Source: Sphingomonas oryzagri
GTDB lineage: Bacteria; Pseudomonadota; Alphaproteobacteria; Sphingomonadales; Sphingomonadaceae
Direction: 5' to 3'
DNA length: 64,000 nt
NCBI RefSeq assembly: GCF_029906645.1
Contig: NZ_JARYGZ010000002.1
Coordinates: 496,001 to 560,000, forward strand
A program made the translations under genes and the position numbers. The notes under the pieces were generated by a model that was not told the origin of the DNA, did no database searches, and worked only from the letters and a program-made list of their open reading frames with translations. Of the stretch, positions 25,233-33,615 are shown piece by piece; position 1 is the stretch's first letter; every line of letters starts with the position of its first letter.

Positions 25233-27632
25233 ATGACCCACAAGACCCTCATCCTCGCGCTGCTGGCGGGTGCCGCCACGCCGGCGCTGGCGCAGGCCGA
25301 CACCGCGCCCGCAGCAGCGGCGCCCGCCGCCGACGCCGCGCCGCCGCAGGAAATCGTCGTCACCGGCAACGCCAACCGCGAAGGCCTGCGGAAGCTCGAC
25401 GCCAGCTACTCGATCTCCACCGCGACGGCCGAGCAGATCCGCCAGGTGCAGCCGGTCTCGACCGCCGACCTGCTCAAGATCGTGCCGGGCGTGTGGGTGG
25501 AAACCTCGGGCGGCCAGAGCGGCGCCAACGTCTTCATCCGCGGCTTTCCCTCCTCGGGCGACGCGCCTTTCCTCACGCTCGAGATGAACGGCTCGCCGAT
25601 CATCGCGCCGTCGTCGCTCTCCTTCCTCGAGGACAGCTCGGTCTTCCGCCTCGACGATACAGTCGAGCGCATGGAGGTGCTGCGCGGCGGCCCCAGCCCG
25701 ATCTTCGCCAACGGCCAGCCCGGCGCCACCACCAACTTCATCCTGAAGGAAGGCACGCAGGATCCGCACCTGTCGCTGCGCGCGACCTACGGCACCGAGG
25801 GCACCTATCGCGGTGACTTCGTGGCGCAGGGCCCGATCGACGCCAACACCACCTACATGGTCGGCGGCTTCTACCGCTATTCGGATGGTTTCCGTCACAC
25901 CGGCTTCACCGGCGATCTCGGCGGCCAGATCACCGGCAGCGTCACCCACAAGTTCGACGCCGGCAAGCTGACCGTCTACGGCCGCTACCTCGACGACCAT
26001 AACGCCTTCTACACGCCGATGCCGCTCGCCACCGACGGCAACGGCCATGTCAGCACGCTGCCGGGCTTCGACGCGCGCACCGACACGCTGGTCGGCAAGG
26101 AGATCGAGAACACCCAGATCGAGGTGGGACCGGGCGTCGATGGCGGCCCGACCCAGAAGAAGTCGGTCGATCTCTCCAAGGGTCGTGGCGCAAAGATCTA
26201 CACCTTCGGCTCCACCTTCAACTACGAGCTGGGTGACGGCTTCACCGTCCAGAACAACATCAACTTCACCAAGGGTCAGGCCAACACCTTCGCGCTGTTC
26301 ACGGGCGACAATCCGCAGACCGTCGACCAGTATCTGGATGGTCGCGCGGGCAGCGTGACCTATGCCGACAGCGGCCAGACGCTCGCGGGCAATGCCGAGA
26401 CGATCCAGGCCGGCATCTGGGCGGTCGAGAAGCACATCCAGAGCTTCACCGACGAACTGAAGCTCTCCAAGGAGCTGTTCGAGGGCAACACGCTGACCGT
26501 CGGCGGCTATTACGCCCACGTGAAGGATCACGACGTCTGGAACCTCGGCAACAGCGTGCTGCTGGCGCTGGAGCCGCAGGCGCGCGTGCTCAACGCCAGC
26601 CTCGACGACGGCACCCAGTTGACCCGCGACGGTTTCACCAGCGCCAGCAACTATGCCGTGAACGCCTATTACAAGAGCGACAACGTCGCCGGTTACGTCA
26701 GCGACGAGTGGAAGATCGGCAAGCTGCGCCTCGATGGCGGTGTGCGCGTCGAACACACCAAGATCACCGACCACTATGAAAACAGCTCGACCGGCGATCT
26801 CGATGGCAACCTGCTGACCGCCTACAATAACGGCGCCACCTACCTGAACGGCACGTGGAGCGACCTGACCTACAAGAAGACGCAGGTCTCGTGGACGGTG
26901 GGCGCCGATTACGCGATCACCAACCGCCTCAACGTCTTCGTCCGCGCGAACCAGGGCGCGCTGCTCCCGCAGTTCGACGATCTGCGTAACAACGCCAGCA
27001 CGCCGGACAACATCAAGCCGCAGAAGGCACGTCAGTACGAGGTCGGCCTCAAGACCTCGACGCGCTTCTACGACCTGTACCTCACCGGCTTCTACAACCG
27101 CTTCCACGATCTGCTGCTCACGCAGATCCTGGCGGACGGCACCAGCGTGGTGGGCTTGAGCGGATCGCGCGCCTACGGCGTCGAGTTCGAAGGCGCGGTG
27201 CGGCCGATCAACGGCGTGCAGATCGGCTTCCGCGGCGTCTACCAGAACGGCAAGTATCTGGATTACGCCACCAAGTCCGGCAATCAGGTCCCCCGCCAGC
27301 CGAAGTTCCAGTTCGCGATCATGCCGCAATACACGTTCCGCACCGATTGGGGTCAGGCGCGCGTGTTCGGCACCTACACCCATGTCGGCAAGCGCTTCGC
27401 CGACGATTCGAACCTCCAGCCGCTCGCCAAGTACGATACGCTGGATCTCGGCGCCTCGATCGACCTGAAGGAGAATTTCTCCATCCAGGCCACCGTCGAG
27501 AACGTGACCAACACGCTGGCGCTGACCGAGGGCAATGTCCGCACGCTCACTTCGGGCACGGACAACGGCTATTTCCTCGGCCGTCCGATCTTCGGGCGCC
27601 ATGCGACCATCACGGCCGCGTACAAGTTCTGA
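25233..27632 (+). CDS. TonB-dependent receptor without STN domain
   Basis: An outer-membrane receptor of 799 residues with a signal peptide (LILALLAGAATPALAQA), an Ala/Pro-rich linker, and a TonB box-like QEIVVTG. The plug (TADLLKIVPGVWVETSGG, FIRGFPSSGDAPF) and barrel follow, ending in AAYKF. AGGAAGG lies before the ATG. It closely resembles the receptor just upstream (matching plug and barrel blocks) but lacks the signalling domain, so it may be a transport-only partner. A trehalase follows after 71 nt, suggesting a carbohydrate ligand; that is inference. Confidence 0.93.
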   Translation: MTHKTLILALLAGAATPALAQADTAPAAAAPAADAAPPQEIVVTGNANREGLRKLDASYSISTATAEQIRQVQPVSTADLLKIVPGVWVETSGGQSGANVFIRGFPSSGDAPFLTLEMNGSPIIAPSSLSFLEDSSVFRLDDTVERMEVLRGGPSPIFANGQPGATTNFILKEGTQDPHLSLRATYGTEGTYRGDFVAQGPIDANTTYMVGGFYRYSDGFRHTGFTGDLGGQITGSVTHKFDAGKLTVYGRYLDDHNAFYTPMPLATDGNGHVSTLPGFDARTDTLVGKEIENTQIEVGPGVDGGPTQKKSVDLSKGRGAKIYTFGSTFNYELGDGFTVQNNINFTKGQANTFALFTGDNPQTVDQYLDGRAGSVTYADSGQTLAGNAETIQAGIWAVEKHIQSFTDELKLSKELFEGNTLTVGGYYAHVKDHDVWNLGNSVLLALEPQARVLNASLDDGTQLTRDGFTSASNYAVNAYYKSDNVAGYVSDEWKIGKLRLDGGVRVEHTKITDHYENSSTGDLDGNLLTAYNNGATYLNGTWSDLTYKKTQVSWTVGADYAITNRLNVFVRANQGALLPQFDDLRNNASTPDNIKPQKARQYEVGLKTSTRFYDLYLTGFYNRFHDLLLTQILADGTSVVGLSGSRAYGVEFEGAVRPINGVQIGFRGVYQNGKYLDYATKSGNQVPRQPKFQFAIMPQYTFRTDWGQARVFGTYTHVGKRFADDSNLQPLAKYDTLDLGASIDLKENFSIQATVENVTNTLALTEGNVRTLTSGTDNGYFLGRPIFGRHATITAAYKF

Positions 27633-27703
27633 CGTCTACCCCCGCCGGCTGGAGCAGCGTATCCGCTCCAGTCGGCACCCTGTTTTCCGCGAGTATTTCC
27701 CGC

Positions 27704-29311
27704 ATGACGATCGCCCGCCTGCTTGCCCTCCCGCTCCTCGCGCTACCGTTGATGGCGGCGGCGCCCGCTCCCGATCCGGCGCGGCAGGTGATGGAGGTGT
27801 CGCGCAGTGCCGGCACGCCCGAGGACGTCTATGGCCCGCTCTACAGGGCGGTCGAGCTGGCGCACGTCTTCCCCGATTCCAAGACCTTCGCCGACATGGT
27901 GCCGCTTGATAAGCCGGACGCGATCATGGTGGCGTTCCGGTCCGAGAACCCGCAGGGCAAGGAGGCGCTCGCCGCCTTCGTGGCGATGCATTTCCGCAAG
28001 ATCGGCGACACCGACCAGCAGAAGCTGTCGATGCGCGAGCATATCAAGGCGCTGTGGCCGATCCTCGCCAAGCCGCCGATGGCCGTCGTCCCCGGCTCCT
28101 CCGCGATCCAGCTGCCTTATGCCTATGTCGTGGCGGGCGGGCGCTATCAGGAGATGTATTACTGGGACAGCTACTTCACCATGCTGGGCCTGAAGGCGGA
28201 TGGCGAACAACCGCTGATCGATTCGATGCTCGCCAATTTCGTCTCGATGATCGATCGCTACGGCCACATCCCCAACGGCACGCGCACCTATTACCTCAGC
28301 CGTTCGCAGCCGCCCTTCCTGGCGCTGATGATGGACCTCTCCGACGCGCATGATCCCGCGCTCGACCGCCATCGGCTCGATGCGCTGAAGGCCGAGCATG
28401 CCTATTGGATGGCGGGCGCGTCCTGCCTCGATGCGGGCGGCGCCTGCCAGCATGTCGTGAAGATGCCCGACGGCAGCCTGCTCAATCGCTACTGGGACGC
28501 GCGCGATACGCCCCGCGACGAATCCTATGCCGAGGACGTCGCCACCACGGCCGAGGCGGCGCCGCGTCCCGTCAATCGCGATCTGCGCGCGGGCGCCGAG
28601 AGCGGCTGGGATTACAGCTCGCGCTGGCTCAAGGACGGCAAGACACTCTCCACGATCCACGCCACCGACATTGTGCCGGTCGATCTCAACAGCCTGATGT
28701 GGAATCTGGAGATGTCGATCGCACGGCGCTGCACGGCGCTGGGCGACACCGCCTGCGCGACGGACTTCACGAAGCAGGCGGATGCGCGCAAAAAGGCGAT
28801 TGCCAAGTATTTGTGGAGTGCGAAAGACAAACGCTTCGCAGATTGGGACCACTCGACGGGCAAGCCCACCGCCGCGATCAGTGCCGCCATCCTCTACCCG
28901 CTATTCGTCGGCCTCGCGACGCCAGCGCAGGCCGATGCGACCGCGAAGCTGACGCAAGCGCAACTGTTGGCACCTGGCGGCCTCAAGACCACCACCGTCC
29001 ACACCGGCCAGCAGTGGGACGAGCCGAACGGCTGGGCGCCGCTCCTGTGGGTCGGGGTGACCGGCCTTGATCGCTACGGCAAGACGACGCTAGCCGACAT
29101 GCTGGCGCAGCGCTGGGTGAAGACGGTCTCCACCTTCTACGCCTGCACCGGCCGCATGGTGGAGAAATACGACGTCGATAGCGGGCAAGCGGGTGGCGGC
29201 GGCGAATATCCGGTGCAGGACGGCTTTGGCTGGACCAACGGCGTGACGCGCTCGCTCCTCGACCGGCCGGGCATTGGGGCGGCTGTGGTGGAGGCTTGCC
29301 CCGCCCACTAG
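27704..29311 (+). CDS. treA: Periplasmic trehalase (GH37)
   Basis: Hydrolyses trehalose to two glucose in the periplasm. It has 535 residues with a signal peptide (LLALPLLALPLMAAAPAP). Both GH37 signatures are present: GGRYQEMYYWDSYF at 145-158 and QWDEPNGWAP at 437-446; IPNGTRTYYLSRSQPP is a further conserved block. The ATG at 27704 was chosen because the signal peptide begins there. Its position right after two TonB receptors and a FecI/FecR pair suggests one uptake-and-degradation locus, with glucose going to the Entner-Doudoroff pathway. Confidence 0.94.
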   Translation: MTIARLLALPLLALPLMAAAPAPDPARQVMEVSRSAGTPEDVYGPLYRAVELAHVFPDSKTFADMVPLDKPDAIMVAFRSENPQGKEALAAFVAMHFRKIGDTDQQKLSMREHIKALWPILAKPPMAVVPGSSAIQLPYAYVVAGGRYQEMYYWDSYFTMLGLKADGEQPLIDSMLANFVSMIDRYGHIPNGTRTYYLSRSQPPFLALMMDLSDAHDPALDRHRLDALKAEHAYWMAGASCLDAGGACQHVVKMPDGSLLNRYWDARDTPRDESYAEDVATTAEAAPRPVNRDLRAGAESGWDYSSRWLKDGKTLSTIHATDIVPVDLNSLMWNLEMSIARRCTALGDTACATDFTKQADARKKAIAKYLWSAKDKRFADWDHSTGKPTAAISAAILYPLFVGLATPAQADATAKLTQAQLLAPGGLKTTTVHTGQQWDEPNGWAPLLWVGVTGLDRYGKTTLADMLAQRWVKTVSTFYACTGRMVEKYDVDSGQAGGGGEYPVQDGFGWTNGVTRSLLDRPGIGAAVVEACPAH

Positions 29312-29343
29312 GCCGGAGCGCGCGGGCGGAGTAAGGCGCGGCC

Positions 29344-30966
29344 ATGCTTCGCCTGACCGAACTCAAGCTGCCGCTCGATCACTCGCCGGAGGCGCTGCCC
29401 GCCGCCATCCTCGCGCGGCTGGGCATCGCGCCGGAAGAGCTGGTCGACTTCACCGTCTGGCGGCGCGGCAACGATGCGCGCAAGAAATCGGCGATCCTGC
29501 TGGTCTATACCGTAGACGTGACGCTGCGCGACGAAGCGGCGGTGCTCGCCCGCTTTGCTGGCGACCAGCATGTCAGGCCGACTCCCGACACAAGCTATAC
29601 CCCGCCCGTCACCGCCCCCGCCGGATGGTCCGGCAAGCGCCCGGTGGTGATCGGTGCCGGCCCCTGCGGCCTGTTCGCGGGCCTGATCCTCGCGCAGATG
29701 GGCTTCCGCCCGATCATCGTCGATCGCGGCAAGGTGGTGCGCGAGCGCACCAAGGACACCTGGGGCCTTTGGCGCCGATCGCAGCTCAATCCCGAAAGCA
29801 ACGTCCAGTTCGGCGAGGGCGGTGCCGGCACCTTCTCCGACGGCAAGCTCTATTCGCAGATCAAAGATCCGCGTTTCCTCGGCCGCAAGGTGCTCGACGA
29901 GTTCGTGAAGGCCGGCGCACCGGAGGACATCCTCACCGAAGCGCACCCGCATATCGGCACCTTCCGCCTCGTCTCGATGGTCGAGAGCATGCGCGAGACG
30001 ATCCAGTCGCTCGGCGGCGAATATCGCTGGCAGCACCGCGTCGAGGATATCCTGATCGGCACCCGCCCCGACGGCACGCGCCGCATAGAGGGCCTGCGCT
30101 TCCAGACCGGCGAAACGCTGGAAGCGGATCATGTCGTCCTCGCGGTCGGCCATTCGGCGCGCGACACGTTCGAGATGCTCCACGATCGCGGCGTGTATAT
30201 CGAGGCCAAGCCCTTCTCGATCGGCGTGCGCATCGAGCATCCGCAAAGCTGGATCGACAAGGCCCGCTTCGGCGCCTGCGCGGGCAATCCGATTCTCGGT
30301 GCCGCCGCCTATGCGCTCTCCCACCATTGCCAGAACGGGCGCACCGTCTACAGCTTCTGCATGTGCCCCGGCGGGCGCGTGGTGGCGGCGACATCGGAGG
30401 AAGGCCGCGTCGTCACCAACGGCATGAGCCAGTATTCGCGCGCCGAGTTCAACGCCAATTCGGGCTTCGTCGTCGGCATCGATCCGGAACGCGACTATCC
30501 CGGCCACCCGCTCGCCGGCATTGCCCTCCAGCGTGCGCTGGAGGAGAAGGCGTTCGTGGCGGGCGGCTCCAGCTACGCCGCGCCGGGGCAGACGGTGGGC
30601 GACTTCCTCGCCGGCCGCGCGTCCACGCAATTCGGCGAGGTGCAGCCCAGCTACAAGCCCGGCGTGACGCCGACCGACCTCGCGACGATCCTGCCCGATT
30701 TCGTGACGGAGGCGTTCCGCGAGGCGCTCCCCGTCTTCGGCCGCCAGATCGCCAACTACGATCACCCCGACGCGATGATGACCGGCGTCGAGACCCGCAC
30801 CTCCTCCCCGATCCGCATCACGCGCGGCAAGGACGGCCAGAGCCTGACGCTCCCCGGCCTGTTTCCGGCGGGTGAGGGCGCCGGCTATGCCGGCGGCATC
30901 CTCTCGGCGGGGGTGGACGGGATCAAGGCGGCGGAGGCGGTGGCGGCGAGCCTGACCCGCCAATAG
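29344..30966 (+). CDS. NAD(P)/FAD-dependent dehydrogenase (COG2509-like)
   Basis: A 540-residue flavoprotein of uncharacterised function. The N-terminal ~95 residues are an alpha/beta domain common to this family (LRLTELKLPLDHSPEAL). The FAD-binding motif VVIGAGPCGLFAG is at 101-113. Further blocks are FGEGGAGTFSDGKLYS, VVLAVGHSARDTFEML, CMCPGGRVV and the C-terminal FAD block FPAGEGAGYAGGILSAGVDG. It has no signal peptide. It lies 32 nt after treA but its role need not be related. It is followed by a dispersed inverted repeat that likely separates it from divK. Confidence 0.88.
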   Translation: MLRLTELKLPLDHSPEALPAAILARLGIAPEELVDFTVWRRGNDARKKSAILLVYTVDVTLRDEAAVLARFAGDQHVRPTPDTSYTPPVTAPAGWSGKRPVVIGAGPCGLFAGLILAQMGFRPIIVDRGKVVRERTKDTWGLWRRSQLNPESNVQFGEGGAGTFSDGKLYSQIKDPRFLGRKVLDEFVKAGAPEDILTEAHPHIGTFRLVSMVESMRETIQSLGGEYRWQHRVEDILIGTRPDGTRRIEGLRFQTGETLEADHVVLAVGHSARDTFEMLHDRGVYIEAKPFSIGVRIEHPQSWIDKARFGACAGNPILGAAAYALSHHCQNGRTVYSFCMCPGGRVVAATSEEGRVVTNGMSQYSRAEFNANSGFVVGIDPERDYPGHPLAGIALQRALEEKAFVAGGSSYAAPGQTVGDFLAGRASTQFGEVQPSYKPGVTPTDLATILPDFVTEAFREALPVFGRQIANYDHPDAMMTGVETRTSSPIRITRGKDGQSLTLPGLFPAGEGAGYAGGILSAGVDGIKAAEAVAASLTRQ

Positions 30967-30970
30967 CGAT

Positions 30971-31053
30971 CCGTTCGTGCCGAGCGTAGTCGAAGGACAT
31001 GCGGCAGGCGCGGCGCTCGGGGCACGCACTTCGACTACGCTCAGTGCGAACGG
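30971..31053. repeat. Dispersed inverted repeat between convergent genes
   Basis: Two 25-nt arms (CCGTTCGTGCCGAGCGTAGT... and its near-complement) face each other across about 33 nt, with three mismatches. The core TTCGACTACGCTC is the sequence of a repeat widespread in sphingomonad genomes. It fills the gap between the convergent FAD dehydrogenase and divK genes, a place where it may act as a two-way terminator. Confidence 0.7.
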
Positions 31054-31054
31054 G

Positions 31055-31426
31055 TTATGAGCTAGGGTGGAGGCCCTCGACCGCCTCGATGAAGCGCATC
31101 AACGAAATCGGCTTGGACACATAGGCGGCCGCCCCCGCCGCCCGCGCGGCCTCTTCGTCGGCGGGCGAGGCGTAGGCGGTCACCGCCAGGATCGGGATCC
31201 CTGCCAGCTCCTCGTCGGCCTTAAGCGCCGCGATCAGTTCCAGCCCGCTGATGTGCGGCAGCTGGATGTCCATGATGATGAGGTCCGGCATCACCGCGCG
31301 CGCGGTGTCGATCGCCTCCAGCCCGTCGCGCACCGGCGTCGGTTCGTAGTCATGGACCTCGAGCAGGTCGCAGAACAGCTTCAGATTGAGTTCGTTGTCC
31401 TCGACAACGAGCACCTTGCCGGGCAA
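31055..31426 (-). CDS. divK: Response regulator DivK
   Basis: A single-domain receiver protein of 123 residues that controls the alphaproteobacterial cell-cycle circuit (PleC/DivJ/DivL). The phospho-acceptor Asp is residue 53 (LIIMDIQLP), the acidic pair is in VVEDNELNLKLF and the conserved Lys is residue 105 (YVSKPIS). These blocks match Caulobacter DivK, including the NELNxKLF stretch. The TTG start at 31426 is chosen because GGGAGGA stands 8 nt upstream and the domain begins three residues in. It is divergent from a DUF3572 gene across 38 nt, an arrangement known in alphaproteobacteria. Confidence 0.88.
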   Translation of the reverse strand: MPGKVLVVEDNELNLKLFCDLLEVHDYEPTPVRDGLEAIDTARAVMPDLIIMDIQLPHISGLELIAALKADEELAGIPILAVTAYASPADEEAARAAGAAAYVSKPISLMRFIEAVEGLHPSS

Positions 31427-31464
31427 AGCCGCGATCCTCCCGAGTGAGAGGTTCGAGATAGGCG

Positions 31465-31737
31465 ATGCGCGCGGCTGACACAAACAATCCCGACAGCGCG
31501 GCGCTGGCGCTCTCCGCTTTGGCTTGGACGCTGTCCGACCAGCCGCGCGCCGAGCGGCTGCTGGCACTGACGGGCCTCGATTCGGCCGAACTGCGCGCGC
31601 GGGCCACCGATCCCAGCCTGCTCGCTGCCGTCCTCACCTTTCTCGAATCGCACGAGCCGGACCTGCTCGCCTGCGCCGGCGCGCTGGGCGTGAAGCCTGA
31701 AACCCTGATCGCCGCCCACAAGGAATTGGAAGCATGA
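31465..31737 (+). CDS. DUF3572 family protein
   Basis: A 90-residue all-helical protein starting MRAADTNNPDSAALALSALA, matching DUF3572, a short alphaproteobacterial family. The blocks LAWTLSDQPRAERLLALTGLD and AVLTFLESHEPDLLACA are typical. It has no signal peptide. It is divergent from divK and overlaps the next gene by 4 nt (ATGA). The function is unknown. Confidence 0.8.
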   Translation: MRAADTNNPDSAALALSALAWTLSDQPRAERLLALTGLDSAELRARATDPSLLAAVLTFLESHEPDLLACAGALGVKPETLIAAHKELEA

Positions 31738-32384
31738 CCCGTCCCCTCCTCATCACCGATTGCGACGAGGTGCTGCTCCACATGGTCGCCCACTTCCGCG
31801 ACTGGCTGGCCGAGGCGCACGGTATCGACTTCGCGCTGGAGCATGAGAATTGGGGCGAGGCGCTGGTCCGCAAGGATACGGGCGTGAAGGTGGCGGTGGA
31901 GGAGGTGTGGCCCTTCGTCGACGGCTTCTTCGACACCGAGATGGAGCGGCAGACGCCGGTGAAGGGGGTGATCGAAGCGCTCGACCGGATCACCGCCTAT
32001 GCCGACATCGTGGTGCTGACCAATCTGCCCGATCACCGTCGCCAGCCCCGCATCGATCAGCTCGCCCGCCACGGCATCGGCCATGAGGTCTATACCAACC
32101 AGGGCGGCAAGGGCGCGGCGCTCAACGCCATATTGGAAGCGCACAAGCCGCCGGTCGCGGTGTTCGTCGATGATCTTTCCTACCAGCATCATTCGGTCGC
32201 CAAGGCGGCGCCGCAGGTCTGGCGGTTGCACATGGTCGCCGAGCCGATGGTCGCCGTGCATCGCGAGCAGGCGGCCGATGCTCACGCGCGGATCGACGAC
32301 TGGGCGGAGGCGGCCGACTGGATCCTCGCGCGCTTCGCGGATGGCGCGCCGGCGCCCTTGACCGAAGCCGCTAACCAAGCCTAG
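31734..32384 (+). CDS. HAD family hydrolase
   Basis: A 216-residue haloacid dehalogenase-like phosphatase. Motif I is DCDEVLL at about residues 9-15; the second acid after D-x-D is present. Motif II is VVLTNLPD, and an acidic motif IV FVDDLSYQHHSVA lies near 145. The substrate cannot be told from sequence. It overlaps the DUF3572 gene by 4 nt and lies 9 nt before the RidA gene, so it belongs to a tight run of coupled genes. Confidence 0.8.
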   Translation: MTRPLLITDCDEVLLHMVAHFRDWLAEAHGIDFALEHENWGEALVRKDTGVKVAVEEVWPFVDGFFDTEMERQTPVKGVIEALDRITAYADIVVLTNLPDHRRQPRIDQLARHGIGHEVYTNQGGKGAALNAILEAHKPPVAVFVDDLSYQHHSVAKAAPQVWRLHMVAEPMVAVHREQAADAHARIDDWAEAADWILARFADGAPAPLTEAANQA

Positions 32385-32393
32385 CGCTCGCCC

Positions 32394-32861
32394 ATGGATA
32401 TCGACGCGAAGCTGGCCGAACTCGGCCTTACACTCCCGAAGGCGGCGGCTCCGGTCGCGGCCTATGTGCCGGCGGTCGAAGCTGGCGGGTTGCTCCACAT
32501 TTCGGGGCAGATTCCGTTCACCGAGACAGGCGAACTGATCAAGGGCCGGCTCGACGGCGCCGACGACGTCGCCAGGGGGCAGGAGGCCGCCAAGCGCTGC
32601 GCGCTGATGCTGGTCGCGCAGATCAAGGCGGCGCTGGGCGGATCGCTCGATCGGGTCGAGCGGATCGTCAAGCTCGGCGGCTTCGTCGCCTCGGGGCCGG
32701 ACTTCTTCGATCAGCCCAAGGTGGTGAACGGCGCGTCGGAGCTGATGGTCGCGCTGTTCGGCGATGCGGGGAAACACGCCCGTTCGGCGGTGGGCGTCGC
32801 CGCCTTGCCGCTCGGCGTATCGGTGGAAGTGGATGCGATCGTCGCCCTTCGCGGCGCTTGA
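32394..32861 (+). CDS. RidA/YjgF family enamine deaminase
   Basis: A 155-residue protein of the longer RidA subfamily. RidA enzymes hydrolyse reactive enamines/imines made by PLP enzymes. Visible blocks are LLHISGQIPFTETGELIKGRL, VERIVKLGGFVASGPDF and HARSAVGVAALPLGVSVEVDAIV, the last carrying the Arg that binds the substrate carboxylate. It overlaps the next gene by 29 nt. This subgroup (about 150 residues) is less studied than classical RidA. Confidence 0.88.
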   Translation: MDIDAKLAELGLTLPKAAAPVAAYVPAVEAGGLLHISGQIPFTETGELIKGRLDGADDVARGQEAAKRCALMLVAQIKAALGGSLDRVERIVKLGGFVASGPDFFDQPKVVNGASELMVALFGDAGKHARSAVGVAALPLGVSVEVDAIVALRGA

Positions 32862-33615
32862 TCGCAGGCTCGTCGCGGCGCCGGACCCGGCCCGCGTCGG
32901 CTTCCTACATTCCCACGACATCGCGCACCGCGGCCTGTGGGGCGGCCCGGTGCCGGAGAACAGCCTGGCCGCCGCGCGAGCGGCGGTGCAGGGCGGCTTC
33001 GGCATCGAATGCGATGTCCGCCTGTCGCGCGACGGCACGGTCATAGTCTTCCACGACGCCGACACCGAACGGCTGACGGGCTGTGCCGGCGGAATTGCCA
33101 ACATGGCGACGCACGACATCCAGGCCCTTCGCCTCGGCGGTGGCGAGGAACGGGTGCCGACGCTCGCGCAGTTGATTGGGCTGATAGCGGGGCGGGTGCC
33201 GCTGTTGATCGAGATCAAGACCGACACGCTGGCGCAAACCGCGCCGCTCTGTCTCGCGGTAAGGCGGGTGCTGGAAGGCTATCGCGGGCCGGTCGCGGTG
33301 ATGGGCTTCAATCCCGAGGTGTGCCGCTGGTTTCTCAACCACGCGCCGAAGATCGTACGGGGCCTCGTGATGACCGAGCACCGCGAGAGCCGGGGGCGCG
33401 CGATCCGCGATGCCATCACGCGACGCCTTGCAGTGAAGCGGGCGAGACCCGATTTCCTCGCTTATGACGTGCGCTTCCTCTCTTCGTCCCTGCCCGCGGC
33501 GCTTCGCTCGAAGGGTTTGCCCGTGCTGAGCTGGACGGTGCGCAGCGAGACGGATCGCGCAGCGGTGGCGGCATATGCCGACCGCCCGATCTTCGAGCGG
33601 CCTCGCGCCGCATGA
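32833..33615 (+). CDS. Glycerophosphodiester phosphodiesterase
   Basis: A 260-residue GDPD enzyme that splits glycerophosphodiesters into glycerol 3-phosphate and an alcohol. Catalytic blocks are AHRGLWGGPVPENS (His and Glu), IECDVRLSRDGTVIVFHD and LIEIKTD. There is no signal peptide, so it is likely cytosolic. The ATG at 32833 lies within the end of the RidA gene (29-nt overlap) and gives the family start; its 3' end overlaps the next gene by 4 nt. Confidence 0.9.
   Translation: MRSSPFAALDRRLVAAPDPARVGFLHSHDIAHRGLWGGPVPENSLAAARAAVQGGFGIECDVRLSRDGTVIVFHDADTERLTGCAGGIANMATHDIQALRLGGGEERVPTLAQLIGLIAGRVPLLIEIKTDTLAQTAPLCLAVRRVLEGYRGPVAVMGFNPEVCRWFLNHAPKIVRGLVMTEHRESRGRAIRDAITRRLAVKRARPDFLAYDVRFLSSSLPAALRSKGLPVLSWTVRSETDRAAVAAYADRPIFERPRAA

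Noticed and set aside
25218-27602. 794-codon minus-strand open frame
   Set aside because: Antisense to the second TonB receptor; Val/Ala/Arg-rich shadow without recognisable domains.
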